Origin: JABDMH01 sp965223215
GTDB lineage: Bacteria; Bacteroidota; Bacteroidia; Chitinophagales; Saprospiraceae
Assembly: GCA_965223215.1 (NCBI GenBank)
Contig: CBDCVZ010000010.1
Location: forward strand, 6,200,001-6,264,000
Direction: 5' to 3'
Length of the DNA: 64,000 nt
Below are positions 29,593-38,260 of this stretch, piece after piece. The notes below the pieces were generated by a model. The model was not told the origin of the DNA, did no database searches, and worked only from the letters and a program-made list of their open reading frames with translations. The first letter of the stretch is position 1, and the number at the start of each line of letters is the position of its first letter. Both the position numbers and the translations under genes were made by a program.

Positions 29593-30863
29593 ATAAGATG
29601 AAATGCTGCACCGCCATTCTAATCATCATTTCTTGGCATATGTTGACTGCACAAGATTTTGTGACCGTGAAAGACGGTCATTTTTTTCAAGGCGATGAGC
29701 CCTATCGCTTCATTGGGGCTAACTTTTGGTACGGGATGTATTTAGCAGCTACCGGATCCGGCGATCGAGCCAGATTGATCAAGGAGTTGGATATGCTGGC
29801 CGCCTTAGGTGTTACAAATTTAAGGATCATGGCATGTGGTGAAGGGCCCCGAGAGGAACCTTGGCGTGTGTCACCTCCCCTGCAAAAATCACCCGGCGTT
29901 TACTCTGATGAACTGCTGAGTGGTTTAGATTTTTTATTGAGTGAGATGTCCAAACGCAACCTCAAAGCAGTGGTTTGTCTCAATAATTTTTGGCCTTGGA
30001 CCGGTGGGATGGCTCAATATACAGCGTGGTCAACGGATCAGAAAATCCCCTACCCACCACCTGCTGAAGGGGGTAATTGGGTAAAGTACATGGTTTTTAC
30101 GGCGAAGTTTTATGCGGATCAAGCCGCTAAGAGATTCTTTAAAAACCACATTGCAAAAATCGTGCAGCGTACGAATTCAATTACTGGTCTTGCCTATCGA
30201 GATGATCCGACTATAATGGCGTGGCAACTGGCCAATGAACCACGTGGTATGTTAAAAATCAAAAAATATCGCCAGTGGATTAAAACATCGTCTGACTACA
30301 TAAAATCACTCGATCCCAATCACCTTGTGTCCATTGGAAGTGAGGGAAACACACCGTCAAAACTCTCCGGAAATAGATTTATGAAGGACCATGCCATCCC
30401 GGGTATCGATTATGCGACCATTCACATTTGGGTGCAAAACTGGATGTGGTACGATCCTAAGAATGCCGAGCGGCAGTACCAAGAGGCCTTGGCTAAGGCG
30501 CGACAATACTATCATCAACACTTGGAGATGGCCCGAAAATTGAAGAAACCCTTGGTCTTAGAGGAATTTGGCATGGCCAGAGACCAGGAGAGTTATGACC
30601 CAAATTCAGCCACGATTTGGAGGGATAAATTCTTTGCAGAGATCTTTGGTTGGGTAGACAGTTCTGGTTTGGGGCTCGCTGGATGCAATTTTTGGGCGTG
30701 GGCAGGTATGGGCCGACCCAAGTTTCCACGTGCCATTTGGCAGCACGGGCACGATCTAATTGGGGATCCTCCTCATGAATTTCAAGGGTGGTACAGTGTG
30801 TATGATCATGATGCTTCAACACTGCGTATCATTAAGAAGTATGCGCAAGCAATAGGTCTTTGA
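29589..30863 (+). CDS. GH5 (subfamily 7-like) endo-beta-1,4-mannanase, secreted
   Basis: 424 residues with a signal peptide ending MLTAQ. Beta-mannanase marks: the N-terminal GANFWYGMYL, WQLANEPRG with the acid/base Glu217, the HIWVQNWMWY barrel strand, LEEFGMARD with the nucleophile Glu326, and GCNFWAWAG. This matches GH5_7 mannan endo-1,4-beta-mannosidases, which cut beta-mannan or glucomannan. There is no lipobox or T9SS domain, so it is probably periplasmic. Translationally coupled to the acyltransferase gene, which is an odd partner; no mannan uptake genes are adjacent. Confidence 0.88.
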   Translation: MNKMKCCTAILIIISWHMLTAQDFVTVKDGHFFQGDEPYRFIGANFWYGMYLAATGSGDRARLIKELDMLAALGVTNLRIMACGEGPREEPWRVSPPLQKSPGVYSDELLSGLDFLLSEMSKRNLKAVVCLNNFWPWTGGMAQYTAWSTDQKIPYPPPAEGGNWVKYMVFTAKFYADQAAKRFFKNHIAKIVQRTNSITGLAYRDDPTIMAWQLANEPRGMLKIKKYRQWIKTSSDYIKSLDPNHLVSIGSEGNTPSKLSGNRFMKDHAIPGIDYATIHIWVQNWMWYDPKNAERQYQEALAKARQYYHQHLEMARKLKKPLVLEEFGMARDQESYDPNSATIWRDKFFAEIFGWVDSSGLGLAGCNFWAWAGMGRPKFPRAIWQHGHDLIGDPPHEFQGWYSVYDHDASTLRIIKKYAQAIGL

Positions 30864-30883
30864 TCTCAGCCTTTCCACAAACA

Positions 30884-31684
30884 TTAGGCTCCTAATTCTT
30901 GTGCTCTCATCAATGCTGCGCTCGCCCCTGCCTTGATGCCCTCATCTACGCCATTTACACTAAATGATGCCAGGGCAGCCTCGGTAGTTCCACCTCGTGA
31001 TGCAACTCGCTTGATCCACTCTTGGCAGGTTAAGTCGTTTTTGTGAAACAATTCTACGGCACCTTTGAACGTCTGCCACGTTAACAATTCAGCTTCGGGT
31101 GGGGTAAAGCCCATTTGTTCAGCTGCTTCGATGAGGGCTGCCATGCAGAAAAAAACGTAGGCTGGTCCACTACCTGATATTGCGGTAGCAGCATCAATCA
31201 GTGCTTCCTTATCCACATAAATTGTTTTCCCTGTGGTATTGAGGAGGTTTTGCACCATCACCAACTCCAAACGGGTGACCTCATCGGTCGAACTAAAAGC
31301 GGTCATGCCCATTCCAATCTGTGCAGGGAGGTTTGGCATAGCCCTGATGACCTTGGTGATGCCCAATTGCTGACAAATGGTGCCAATCTTGATGCCAGCC
31401 ATGATGGAGAGAAATACCTGTTGGGGATTGACCATATCTTTGAGGCTGCGAAACAATACTTCGACATCTTGTGGCTTTACGGCCAGGATGATCAGATCCG
31501 CCTTGGGTAAACATTCATCGGGTTTTCCATAGATGGTGCCAATGTTTTCCTTGGCTAATTCGCGGGCTTTGGGTTCTGATTTTTCTAAGATCATCAGTTC
31601 TTTAGTGGTTACGATATGGGAACGCAAGAAACTCTTGGCGTATGTTTGACCCATGTTGCCACCACCCACAATCAAAATCTTCAT
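30884..31684 (-). CDS. proC: Pyrroline-5-carboxylate reductase
   Basis: 266 residues. Rossmann opening MKILIVGGGNMGQTYA, then ILAVKPQDV, IRAMPNLPAQIGMGMTAF, and the C-terminal signature GSGPAYVFFCMAALIEAAEQMG..ASRGGTTEAAL. It performs the last step of proline synthesis, reducing pyrroline-5-carboxylate with NAD(P)H. Convergent with the mannanase gene (20-base gap) and divergent from the asparaginase gene. Confidence 0.95.
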   Translation of the reverse strand: MKILIVGGGNMGQTYAKSFLRSHIVTTKELMILEKSEPKARELAKENIGTIYGKPDECLPKADLIILAVKPQDVEVLFRSLKDMVNPQQVFLSIMAGIKIGTICQQLGITKVIRAMPNLPAQIGMGMTAFSSTDEVTRLELVMVQNLLNTTGKTIYVDKEALIDAATAISGSGPAYVFFCMAALIEAAEQMGFTPPEAELLTWQTFKGAVELFHKNDLTCQEWIKRVASRGGTTEAALASFSVNGVDEGIKAGASAALMRAQELGA

Positions 31685-31699
31685 GTTTACCTGGATTTG

Positions 31700-31725
31700 T
31701 TACATTTACGAAGGGCCAAATGTAA
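31700..31725. promoter_or_regulatory. Inverted repeat and proC -7 box in the proC/asparaginase divergent region
   Basis: TTACATTT (31700-31707) and AAATGTAA (31718-31725) form a perfect 8-base inverted repeat with a 10-base spacer between the divergent starts. On the minus strand 31717-31724 reads TACATTTG, a full TAnnTTTG -7 box 33 bases before the proC ATG; no clear TTTG lies upstream of it. The repeat could be an operator or a by-product of the promoter sequence. Confidence 0.4.
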
Positions 31726-31752
31726 GGATTATCACTTTTAAAATCTGCAGGG

Positions 31753-32778
31753 ATGCGCACATCAGGACTACTGTGTTTAATTGGTTTAGGAATGTCAGTG
31801 GGTTGCTTTTCTACCGCGCCAAATTCCAATAATATGTCTGATCAAGACCGGCCGGCCTATGCGATGGCCATTCATGGTGGTGCGGGTGTAATTACCAAAG
31901 AAAGGCTCACTTCTGAGCAAGAAAGGGCTTATCGTTCGGCACTGAGTTTGGCACTCGATATTGGTGAGGAAATCCTGGCCAAGGGTGGTACAGCCATCGA
32001 GGCTGTTGTTGCAACGATAATATCTATGGAAGATGATTCCTTATTCAATGCTGGGAAAGGCGCGGTATTTACACATGATGGTCACAATGAGATGGATGCA
32101 TCCATTATGGATGGTTCAAATCTCAATGCGGGAGCAGTGGGGGGAATCAGGAACATCAGAAATCCGATCTTAGCCGCTAAAGCTGTGCTGGAGCAGTCCG
32201 AACATGTGATGCTGACTGGCAAGGGAGCCGAACTTTTTGCCGAGCAACAAGGAATCGAGATCGTTGAACCGAGTTATTTTTTTTCCGATCGGCGCTGGCA
32301 GGCACTCCAAAATGTGCTTAGAGATGATCCCGAGGCTGTGGAACTAGATCACTCAGCTCGAAAGCATGGTACAGTGGGTGCCGTAGCCTTAGATCGGCAT
32401 GGCAATCTAGCTGCAGCCACCTCGACAGGTGGCATGACCAATAAAAAATTCAACCGAATTGGCGATTCACCGATCATCGGAGCAGGTACCTATGCAGACA
32501 ATCGAACCTGTGCGGTGTCAAGTACAGGTCATGGCGAGTACTTCATACGTTATGCGGTGGCACACGATGTTTCCGCACAGATGATGTATGGTGGTAAGAG
32601 CTTACAAGAGGCCGGTGATCATACCATTCAAAAAACATTAGTGGAAGCTGGTGGAACGGGTGGGATCATCTCGGTCGATAAGAATGGCAATGTGCACATG
32701 CCATTTAATACAGAGGGTATGTATCGTGGTTACGTGACACCCCACGGCCGAGATATTATGATCTTTAAATCTGAGTAG
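31753..32778 (+). CDS. Isoaspartyl peptidase / L-asparaginase (Ntn hydrolase), lipoprotein-like
   Basis: 341 residues, type 2 asparaginase family. The N-terminus MRTSGLLCLIGLGMSVGC is a lipoprotein signal with Cys18, so the enzyme is exported. AIHGGAGVI, FNAGKGAVFTHDGHNEMDASIM, and KHGTVGAVALD are the family marks; Thr207 in HGTVG is the expected autocleavage nucleophile, and STGGMTNK and GDSPIIGAGTYAD form the substrate loop. It removes isoaspartyl residues from peptides and may hydrolyse asparagine. Five bases before the GT2 gene, so probably co-transcribed. Confidence 0.9.
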   Translation: MRTSGLLCLIGLGMSVGCFSTAPNSNNMSDQDRPAYAMAIHGGAGVITKERLTSEQERAYRSALSLALDIGEEILAKGGTAIEAVVATIISMEDDSLFNAGKGAVFTHDGHNEMDASIMDGSNLNAGAVGGIRNIRNPILAAKAVLEQSEHVMLTGKGAELFAEQQGIEIVEPSYFFSDRRWQALQNVLRDDPEAVELDHSARKHGTVGAVALDRHGNLAAATSTGGMTNKKFNRIGDSPIIGAGTYADNRTCAVSSTGHGEYFIRYAVAHDVSAQMMYGGKSLQEAGDHTIQKTLVEAGGTGGIISVDKNGNVHMPFNTEGMYRGYVTPHGRDIMIFKSE

Positions 32779-32783
32779 CATAG

Positions 32784-33473
32784 GTGCTAATATCGGTCAT
32801 CATACCGACCCTTAACGAAGCTGCAAACATTGGCAGATTGCTGAGTCGATTAACCTCCTACGGACAAGGTGTGGAGATCCTGGTAGTCGATGGAGGTAGT
32901 TCCGATGCAACCGTAGACATAGCCAGCAAATACGGGGTAACTGTATTGGAAAGCGAGGCACCAGGCCGTGCCGTTCAGATGAACTATGGTGTCCGAAAAT
33001 CAAGGGGCGAAATATTGTATTTCGTACACGGTGACACCTTACCACCCACCACCTACGCGAATGATATTCGGCTGGCTATTGAGGAGGGAAATGACATGGG
33101 GTGCTACCGGTTTAAGTTTGAAACCAGCAGTATCTTGTTAAAGATCAACGCCTATTTTACTAGGTTTAATAAGGATTGGTGCCGTGGAGGTGATCAAAGC
33201 CTTTTTATCAGAAGGTCGGTTTTTTTGCAACTGGGTGGATACGAAGAGAAATATGTGATTATGGAAGACTTTGAATTACTTCGAAGGGCCGGCAGTCGCT
33301 TCCGCTTTCAAGTGATGCCGGCTGAGATTCTGGTCTCGGCAAGGAAATATCAGGGCAATAATTATCTTCAAGTCCAACTGGCCAACCTTGTTGTGTTCAA
33401 TATGTTCAAGTTTGGATACGAGCCGCAACGCATTTTGGAAACCTATCGCAGACTAATTAATTATCGCAGTTGA
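32784..33473 (+). CDS. Family 2 glycosyltransferase, TIGR04283-like
   Basis: 229 residues from GTG 32784. GT-A fold: ISVIIPTLNEAANIG, EILVVDGGSSDAT, FVHGDTLPP (metal-binding DxD-like HGDT), and RGGDQSLFIRR with GGYEEKYVIMEDFELLRR. These match the TIGR04283 group, soluble GT2 enzymes often found near rSAM/selenodomain or arsenosugar-type genes. The acceptor is unknown. The stop overlaps the start of the following acetyltransferase (TGATG). Confidence 0.8.
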   Translation: MLISVIIPTLNEAANIGRLLSRLTSYGQGVEILVVDGGSSDATVDIASKYGVTVLESEAPGRAVQMNYGVRKSRGEILYFVHGDTLPPTTYANDIRLAIEEGNDMGCYRFKFETSSILLKINAYFTRFNKDWCRGGDQSLFIRRSVFLQLGGYEEKYVIMEDFELLRRAGSRFRFQVMPAEILVSARKYQGNNYLQVQLANLVVFNMFKFGYEPQRILETYRRLINYRS

Positions 33474-34042
33474 TGATGAAGAGGTCGAGAAATACTTTTG
33501 ACCGGATCGATTGTAATGAGGGAATACATCTGACGATGGTCGATCACTCTGATGCAAGTAGTTTGGTGAAGTACCTCAATGATCGTGATATCTATAATAA
33601 TACAGGCTCGATTCCCTTTCCGTACACCAACAACGATGCCGTTCAATTCATAACCCAGGTTAAGAAGTTTGAAGAAGAAAATAATATTCAGCGTGACTGG
33701 GCAATTCGCAACGCAACTGGAGAACAAATTGGAGGGGTCGGGTTCTTATTTAATTATGGCATCAATGCACATCGATCTGAAATCGGCTACTGGCTTGCTA
33801 AGCCTTTTTGGAACCAGGGAATTGGAACTAATGTAGTGAAGGTCTGGTCAGACCTAATGCTGGAGAGACTTCACTTTGTCAGGCTGGAGGCCCTGGTTTA
33901 TCAGGATAATAAGCCATCTTGCCGCGTACTGGAAAAAGCGGGCTTCAGTAGAGAGGGTTTACTAAGAAAGGCCTGTCGCAAAGGTGATGAATATCGAGAT
34001 GCTTACCTCTATGCTAAATTGAGTGGTTCAGATTGTATCTGA
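33473..34042 (+). CDS. GNAT-family N-acetyltransferase (RimJ/RimL-like)
   Basis: 189 residues from ATG 33473, overlapping the upstream stop by one base; a TTG at 33470 is less likely. RimJ-type features: WAIRNATGEQIGGVGF, EIGYWLAKPFWNQGIGTNVV (acetyl-CoA loop), and LVYQDNKPSCRVLEKAGFSREGLLRKA. It acetylates an amine, perhaps a protein N-terminus or a small molecule. It shares an operon with the GT2 and asparaginase genes but no common pathway is evident. Confidence 0.85.
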   Translation: MMKRSRNTFDRIDCNEGIHLTMVDHSDASSLVKYLNDRDIYNNTGSIPFPYTNNDAVQFITQVKKFEEENNIQRDWAIRNATGEQIGGVGFLFNYGINAHRSEIGYWLAKPFWNQGIGTNVVKVWSDLMLERLHFVRLEALVYQDNKPSCRVLEKAGFSREGLLRKACRKGDEYRDAYLYAKLSGSDCI

Positions 34043-34052
34043 AAGTCGCATC

Positions 34053-35966
34053 TTACTGTGCTGGTCTCTGGCCATTTCCTGTAATAAAAATATCTTCCCA
34101 AATGGCGAGACCTAAGACGATCCAGATAAAATTGTAGTGCCAGCGTAATTTGGGGTGTGGTGGATAATCTAAAATAGCCCGCAAGTAGTCATAATTAAAA
34201 ATACCTTGTTTTTCAATAAATTCCTTGGTCAAGCGATTTTCGCATTGTGTCTTAAGGTCCTTCTTAAATTGAAGATAGGGATTGGCAGTGAATCCCCATT
34301 TTTTCTTTTTTACGATTCGTTTAGGAAGATTTTGTTCCATGGCTTTTCGAAATATGTACTTGGTTTTGTTGTGTTTGATCTTTAAGCCAATCGGAATCTG
34401 CAGGGCAAAATCAACGAGGTCAAGATCCAGAAACGGCACTCGCTCTTCCACAGAATTGGCCATCGACATCCGATCCTCAACCAGCAAATAGTCATTGACC
34501 ATTTTTGATTGAATTTCAGCGAATAAAACCTGATCTAATGGAGAAGCGGTTTTAACCTTTTCAAAATACTTTTCAAATTGAGAGATTGTTCTCTGACCTG
34601 TCTTAATTCTATGGCAAAATTCGGGATGGTAGATCTTGTCATAAAACCCACTATCAAAATCCCAAGTGTTTCTCAAGATGAGATAATAGCGTTCAATTTG
34701 GCCAATGGAACACAGCATTTGTAATCCTCTTCGATATTCATCGAAGCGTAGCGTATTCGTGCCCTGCTGGATCTTAAAGATAAAGTCAGATTTCCAGCGC
34801 AATAATTTCTTTAGTCCGGCAGGAATCCTTTTGTGCCAATTGTTAAAAGGATAAATAAATTTATGGATATCGTATCCTGCAAATATTTCATCACCACCGA
34901 GGCCCCCCAAAACGACTTTTACGTATTTGCTCACAAACTGCGACATGTTGAAACCTTGCAGCAAATTGATTTTTGGCTCTTCGGCATGCCATATTACTTT
35001 GTCCAGATCCTCGAGCGGATTAAATGATAGTGAAAGGGTGCGGTGATTGGTATTAAAATGCTTAGCAATGACTTCTGCATCTGAAAATTCGTCAGTCGGT
35101 TCATTAAAACCCAAGGTGAAAGTATTGATTTCCGGGACGTCCAATTCTGACATTTTCTGAACGATGGTCGATGAATCCATTCCACCGGATAGATATACGC
35201 CGATGGGTACGTCGCTGATTAGTTGGCGCTCGACGGCCTGCTTGGTGTAGTGGTGGATTCTGTCGATGGTCTCGCTTTCGGTTAAGTCGATCGGATGTGG
35301 AGCTTTCAAGGACCAGTATTGCTCTACCCGTGGTGATCCATTTTGTAGAATCAAAAAATGGCCGGGGAGTAATCTTTTAATGCCTTCAAACAGTGTTTGC
35401 TCACCCTGCGTGTATCGCAAATTGAGGTGAAAATGAAGACTGGTCGCATTGAGGGATGCCGTATACTGAGGATGCCGGCAGATGGCCTTCTGCTCCGAAG
35501 CAAAAATAAAGAGGTCATTATCAGAGTAATAATGCAGGGGCTTAATGCCAAACTGATCCCGAGCCAGGAACAGTTCGCCGTTTTTTAGGTTATAAATAGC
35601 AAAGGCGAAAATCCCATTTAATTTCTTGAGGACTTCGCTTCCATATTCTTCATAGCCGTGGACAATGACTTCACTATCGCTTTGCGTGGCAAATTGATGA
35701 CCACAGCTTATTAATTCTTTTCTAAGATCCCGGTAGTTATAGAGTTCGCCATTATAGATCAATGCCAGATCCTTGTTTTCATTGAAAATTGGTTGGTCGC
35801 CAGTCACGAGGTCGATGATGGCCAGACGCTGATGACCCAAAGTGCAATTTTGGTGCTGATAGATACCTCTATGATCCGGGCCACGGTGAACGATGGAGGC
35901 CAACATTTGATCCATTGGATCATGATGTTCTGGTTTACGACTGATAATTCCTGCGATGCCACACAT
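34053..35966 (-). CDS. asnB: AsnB-type glutamine-dependent asparagine synthase / amidotransferase
   Basis: 637 residues, exported-polysaccharide type rather than housekeeping length. The glutaminase domain begins MCGIAGIISRKPEH with nucleophile Cys2, then RGPDHRG, LGHQRLAIIDL and YNGELYNYRDLR. The synthetase domain has the ATP pyrophosphatase loop LSGGMDSS near residue 261 and VEERVPFLD. Such enzymes make asparagine, but homologues in O-antigen clusters (WbpS and relatives) amidate uronic acids. Position as last gene of the YfhO/GT4/C5-epimerase operon favours sugar amidation (inference). Three bases follow the epimerase stop. Confidence 0.9.
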   Translation of the reverse strand: MCGIAGIISRKPEHHDPMDQMLASIVHRGPDHRGIYQHQNCTLGHQRLAIIDLVTGDQPIFNENKDLALIYNGELYNYRDLRKELISCGHQFATQSDSEVIVHGYEEYGSEVLKKLNGIFAFAIYNLKNGELFLARDQFGIKPLHYYSDNDLFIFASEQKAICRHPQYTASLNATSLHFHLNLRYTQGEQTLFEGIKRLLPGHFLILQNGSPRVEQYWSLKAPHPIDLTESETIDRIHHYTKQAVERQLISDVPIGVYLSGGMDSSTIVQKMSELDVPEINTFTLGFNEPTDEFSDAEVIAKHFNTNHRTLSLSFNPLEDLDKVIWHAEEPKINLLQGFNMSQFVSKYVKVVLGGLGGDEIFAGYDIHKFIYPFNNWHKRIPAGLKKLLRWKSDFIFKIQQGTNTLRFDEYRRGLQMLCSIGQIERYYLILRNTWDFDSGFYDKIYHPEFCHRIKTGQRTISQFEKYFEKVKTASPLDQVLFAEIQSKMVNDYLLVEDRMSMANSVEERVPFLDLDLVDFALQIPIGLKIKHNKTKYIFRKAMEQNLPKRIVKKKKWGFTANPYLQFKKDLKTQCENRLTKEFIEKQGIFNYDYLRAILDYPPHPKLRWHYNFIWIVLGLAIWEDIFITGNGQRPAQ

Positions 35967-35969
35967 AGT

Positions 35970-36977
35970 TTAGATTCGGTTCAAGTTTTTCAGAGATCTA
36001 AATTTTTCATAATACATTCTTGCTATGTTGCCCCATTTGAGATATTGCCTGAATTTCTCTTGGTACTGTCGGAGCACCTTATGGTTAGAAATTCGAAAGA
36101 GAATTTCTAACTGAGTAATGACAAGTTGCAAATAGGTCAGCGTACACGGATCCCAGGTCGGGTAATTTTCGATTTCGCAATGGTTAAACCTCGCCCAATA
36201 ACCCAAATCAAATGTCGGGAGCGATTCAACCAACCCCTCAATGCCCTCATCAAAGAGGCGTTGAGCCTGTTGGTTTGACTCGAGATGTTCACTGAATGAA
36301 GTGGCTCTGACAAAATCGAAGAGCCCAAAAAGGGCAAATGCATGACCATCTAGAACCCTGGTAGGTTGTTCTGCGACATATTCCTCATAGAAAATGGGGA
36401 CTCCATCACGACGTATGGCTACTCCCCCATCAGAGATATCCTTTTCAAATGGCATCAGCGCCTCTGTGGCTAGGTTTAAATAGGTTTCAGATTTAGTCAA
36501 TTGCCAGGCCCGCATGAGTACGGATATTGCCCGGCTCTGGGTGAATGCAGATTTCCACGGTTTGGTCACCTGATATTCTGGTTTTGGGACATCGGTTAGC
36601 CAGTAGGCGCCCAGGTCGGGTGAGGTATTGGTTTGCTCCACAAACCAATCCGCTATCTTCAGAAAGTGGGTTCTCTTGTCGCTGGCGCCCGTGCGGGAGT
36701 AGGTATTGTAAATGGCCAGTGCCACTTGTCCGATGCTGATGGGATAATAGTGGGGAGCAGCCTTTTCGACGTCAATATAGCCACGGTTGAGTGGTATCCC
36801 GTTTTCGTCATAGCCGATGATCAGAGCATTTAGTTTTGCTAAATCTTCAGTAAATAGCAAGTAGTAGTCGCCAAGTTTCTCACCAGTTAAGTCATCGGAA
36901 ATGCCGACAAATTTCCCTTTGTTGGAAAGATCCCAAAGTAACTTACGCAACATGAAAAAGGCTTTTCCTAGCTGCAT
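35970..36977 (-). CDS. D-glucuronyl C5-epimerase C-terminal-domain protein
   Basis: 335 residues, alpha/alpha-barrel. The C5-epim_C pattern is visible: KPWKSAFTQSRAISVLMRAWQL, a DGGVAIRRDGVPIFYEEY strand, TRVLDGHAFALFGLFDF, and FDLGYWARF. Eukaryotic members convert glucuronate to iduronate in heparan chains; bacterial copies occur in polysaccharide clusters with unproven substrates. No signal peptide, so it would act in the cytoplasm, perhaps on lipid-linked precursors. The ATG at 36977 overlaps the upstream GT4 by 10 bases; a second ATG at 36953 would avoid this. Confidence 0.72.
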   Translation of the reverse strand: MQLGKAFFMLRKLLWDLSNKGKFVGISDDLTGEKLGDYYLLFTEDLAKLNALIIGYDENGIPLNRGYIDVEKAAPHYYPISIGQVALAIYNTYSRTGASDKRTHFLKIADWFVEQTNTSPDLGAYWLTDVPKPEYQVTKPWKSAFTQSRAISVLMRAWQLTKSETYLNLATEALMPFEKDISDGGVAIRRDGVPIFYEEYVAEQPTRVLDGHAFALFGLFDFVRATSFSEHLESNQQAQRLFDEGIEGLVESLPTFDLGYWARFNHCEIENYPTWDPCTLTYLQLVITQLEILFRISNHKVLRQYQEKFRQYLKWGNIARMYYEKFRSLKNLNRI

Positions 36978-38254
36978 ATTTCTTCAAAGAGGTTTGCTAG
37001 CTGATGGGTAAGTCGCTCACGACTATATTGCCCAATGGCCTTCTCATTGACCTGCGGTGTCTCATGGGCTTCCCATTCTTGAAAATAGGTGATCAATGTC
37101 TTAGTTAAGTCTTGGTCATAATCATACATTACTCCAGCATTACATTCTTCTAGAATTTGTGCTGCTTCTCCTCCTGCTGGTCCAATACCCAAGATTCTCT
37201 TTCTAGTGGCAAGATATTCAAACAATTTCCCGGTTAGGATGCCCTTGTTATGGCTCTTGGGAATAAGTAATAACAGCAGGCTTGCATCCAGCATGATTTC
37301 CACAATTTCTTCATGACTCACATATGGATGGAAATAGACTAGGTCTTGCAAGTCAAATGCGTGGATACTCTGATGTAAGGACGGATCAACCGATCCGTAG
37401 AAATCAACGGAAATAGCACCACGTATGTCTGGGTCAAGGAGCTGGAGTGCCTGCCAAAGATTGGTGGGGTTTTGTGTATTGGCAGCATGACCCGTGTATA
37501 CGATTCTAAATTGCTTACTGATTTTAGCCGGTTTGATGAAATCTTGCGCGTCATAGCCGTTGGGGATGGCCCTGGTCTTCTGGTGAGATCGGACTGGGAG
37601 TGAACTCAGTACACCCTCACTTACAGAGGTAAGGGCCGACGCGGATTGTACCACCTTTTTTTCCAAAACTCCATTTCTACGTTCGGCCCAGGTAAGTCTT
37701 GGGGAACCCTTGTCATAAAATGATTGTGTCCAGGGATCGCGAAAATCAGCTATCCAAGGTAGTCCGCTCCGAATGGCTAATTTACGGGCAATTAATTGTA
37801 GTGAGTGCGGCGGAGAACTAGAAAAAATAAGCTGGGGTTTTTCCTTTTTAATTATTTTAAGACCCGCAGATACCGCATAAAACTGCCATCCCAGACGAGC
37901 ATCTGGAATCAGGAGATTGAGTCGAATGAATTGAGCAATGCGGGCTTTTAAACTCAAGTTTTTCTTGTCTTTCAAAAGCTCGAAAGTTTCAATCTTAGCG
38001 GATTTCTTTTTTGCTGAAAAAGCTCGAAACAAGTCGTAGAATTCAATGGTTTTGCTTCGGTATACCTTGAGGTCCTCCGCGATTTCTTTTTCTAGCGAGT
38101 GATCAATCGCTGGATACTCGCCATTCTTTACGGTCAATACAATGGGCTCCCAACCAAATTTGGGAAGATATTTGGTGAATTTGAGTACGCGCTGAACTCC
38201 TGGACCACCGGAAGGTGGCCAATAATATGTGATGATAAGCACCTTTTTATTCAA
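36968..38254 (-). CDS. Family 4 glycosyltransferase (GT-B)
   Basis: 428 residues. Starts MNKKVLIITYYWPPSGGPGVQRVLKF, a typical opening of Bacteroidota GT4 enzymes, with FSSSPPHSLQLIA and WIADFRDPW in the first Rossmann domain and FRIVYTGHAANTQNP, PNGYDAQDF and GKLFEYLATRKRILGIGP in the nucleotide-sugar domain. Cytoplasmic, transferring a sugar from a nucleotide donor to a growing glycan. Seven bases after the YfhO gene in the same operon. Confidence 0.88.
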   Translation of the reverse strand: MNKKVLIITYYWPPSGGPGVQRVLKFTKYLPKFGWEPIVLTVKNGEYPAIDHSLEKEIAEDLKVYRSKTIEFYDLFRAFSAKKKSAKIETFELLKDKKNLSLKARIAQFIRLNLLIPDARLGWQFYAVSAGLKIIKKEKPQLIFSSSPPHSLQLIARKLAIRSGLPWIADFRDPWTQSFYDKGSPRLTWAERRNGVLEKKVVQSASALTSVSEGVLSSLPVRSHQKTRAIPNGYDAQDFIKPAKISKQFRIVYTGHAANTQNPTNLWQALQLLDPDIRGAISVDFYGSVDPSLHQSIHAFDLQDLVYFHPYVSHEEIVEIMLDASLLLLLIPKSHNKGILTGKLFEYLATRKRILGIGPAGGEAAQILEECNAGVMYDYDQDLTKTLITYFQEWEAHETPQVNEKAIGQYSRERLTHQLANLFEEICS

Positions 38255-38260
38255 AACGAG

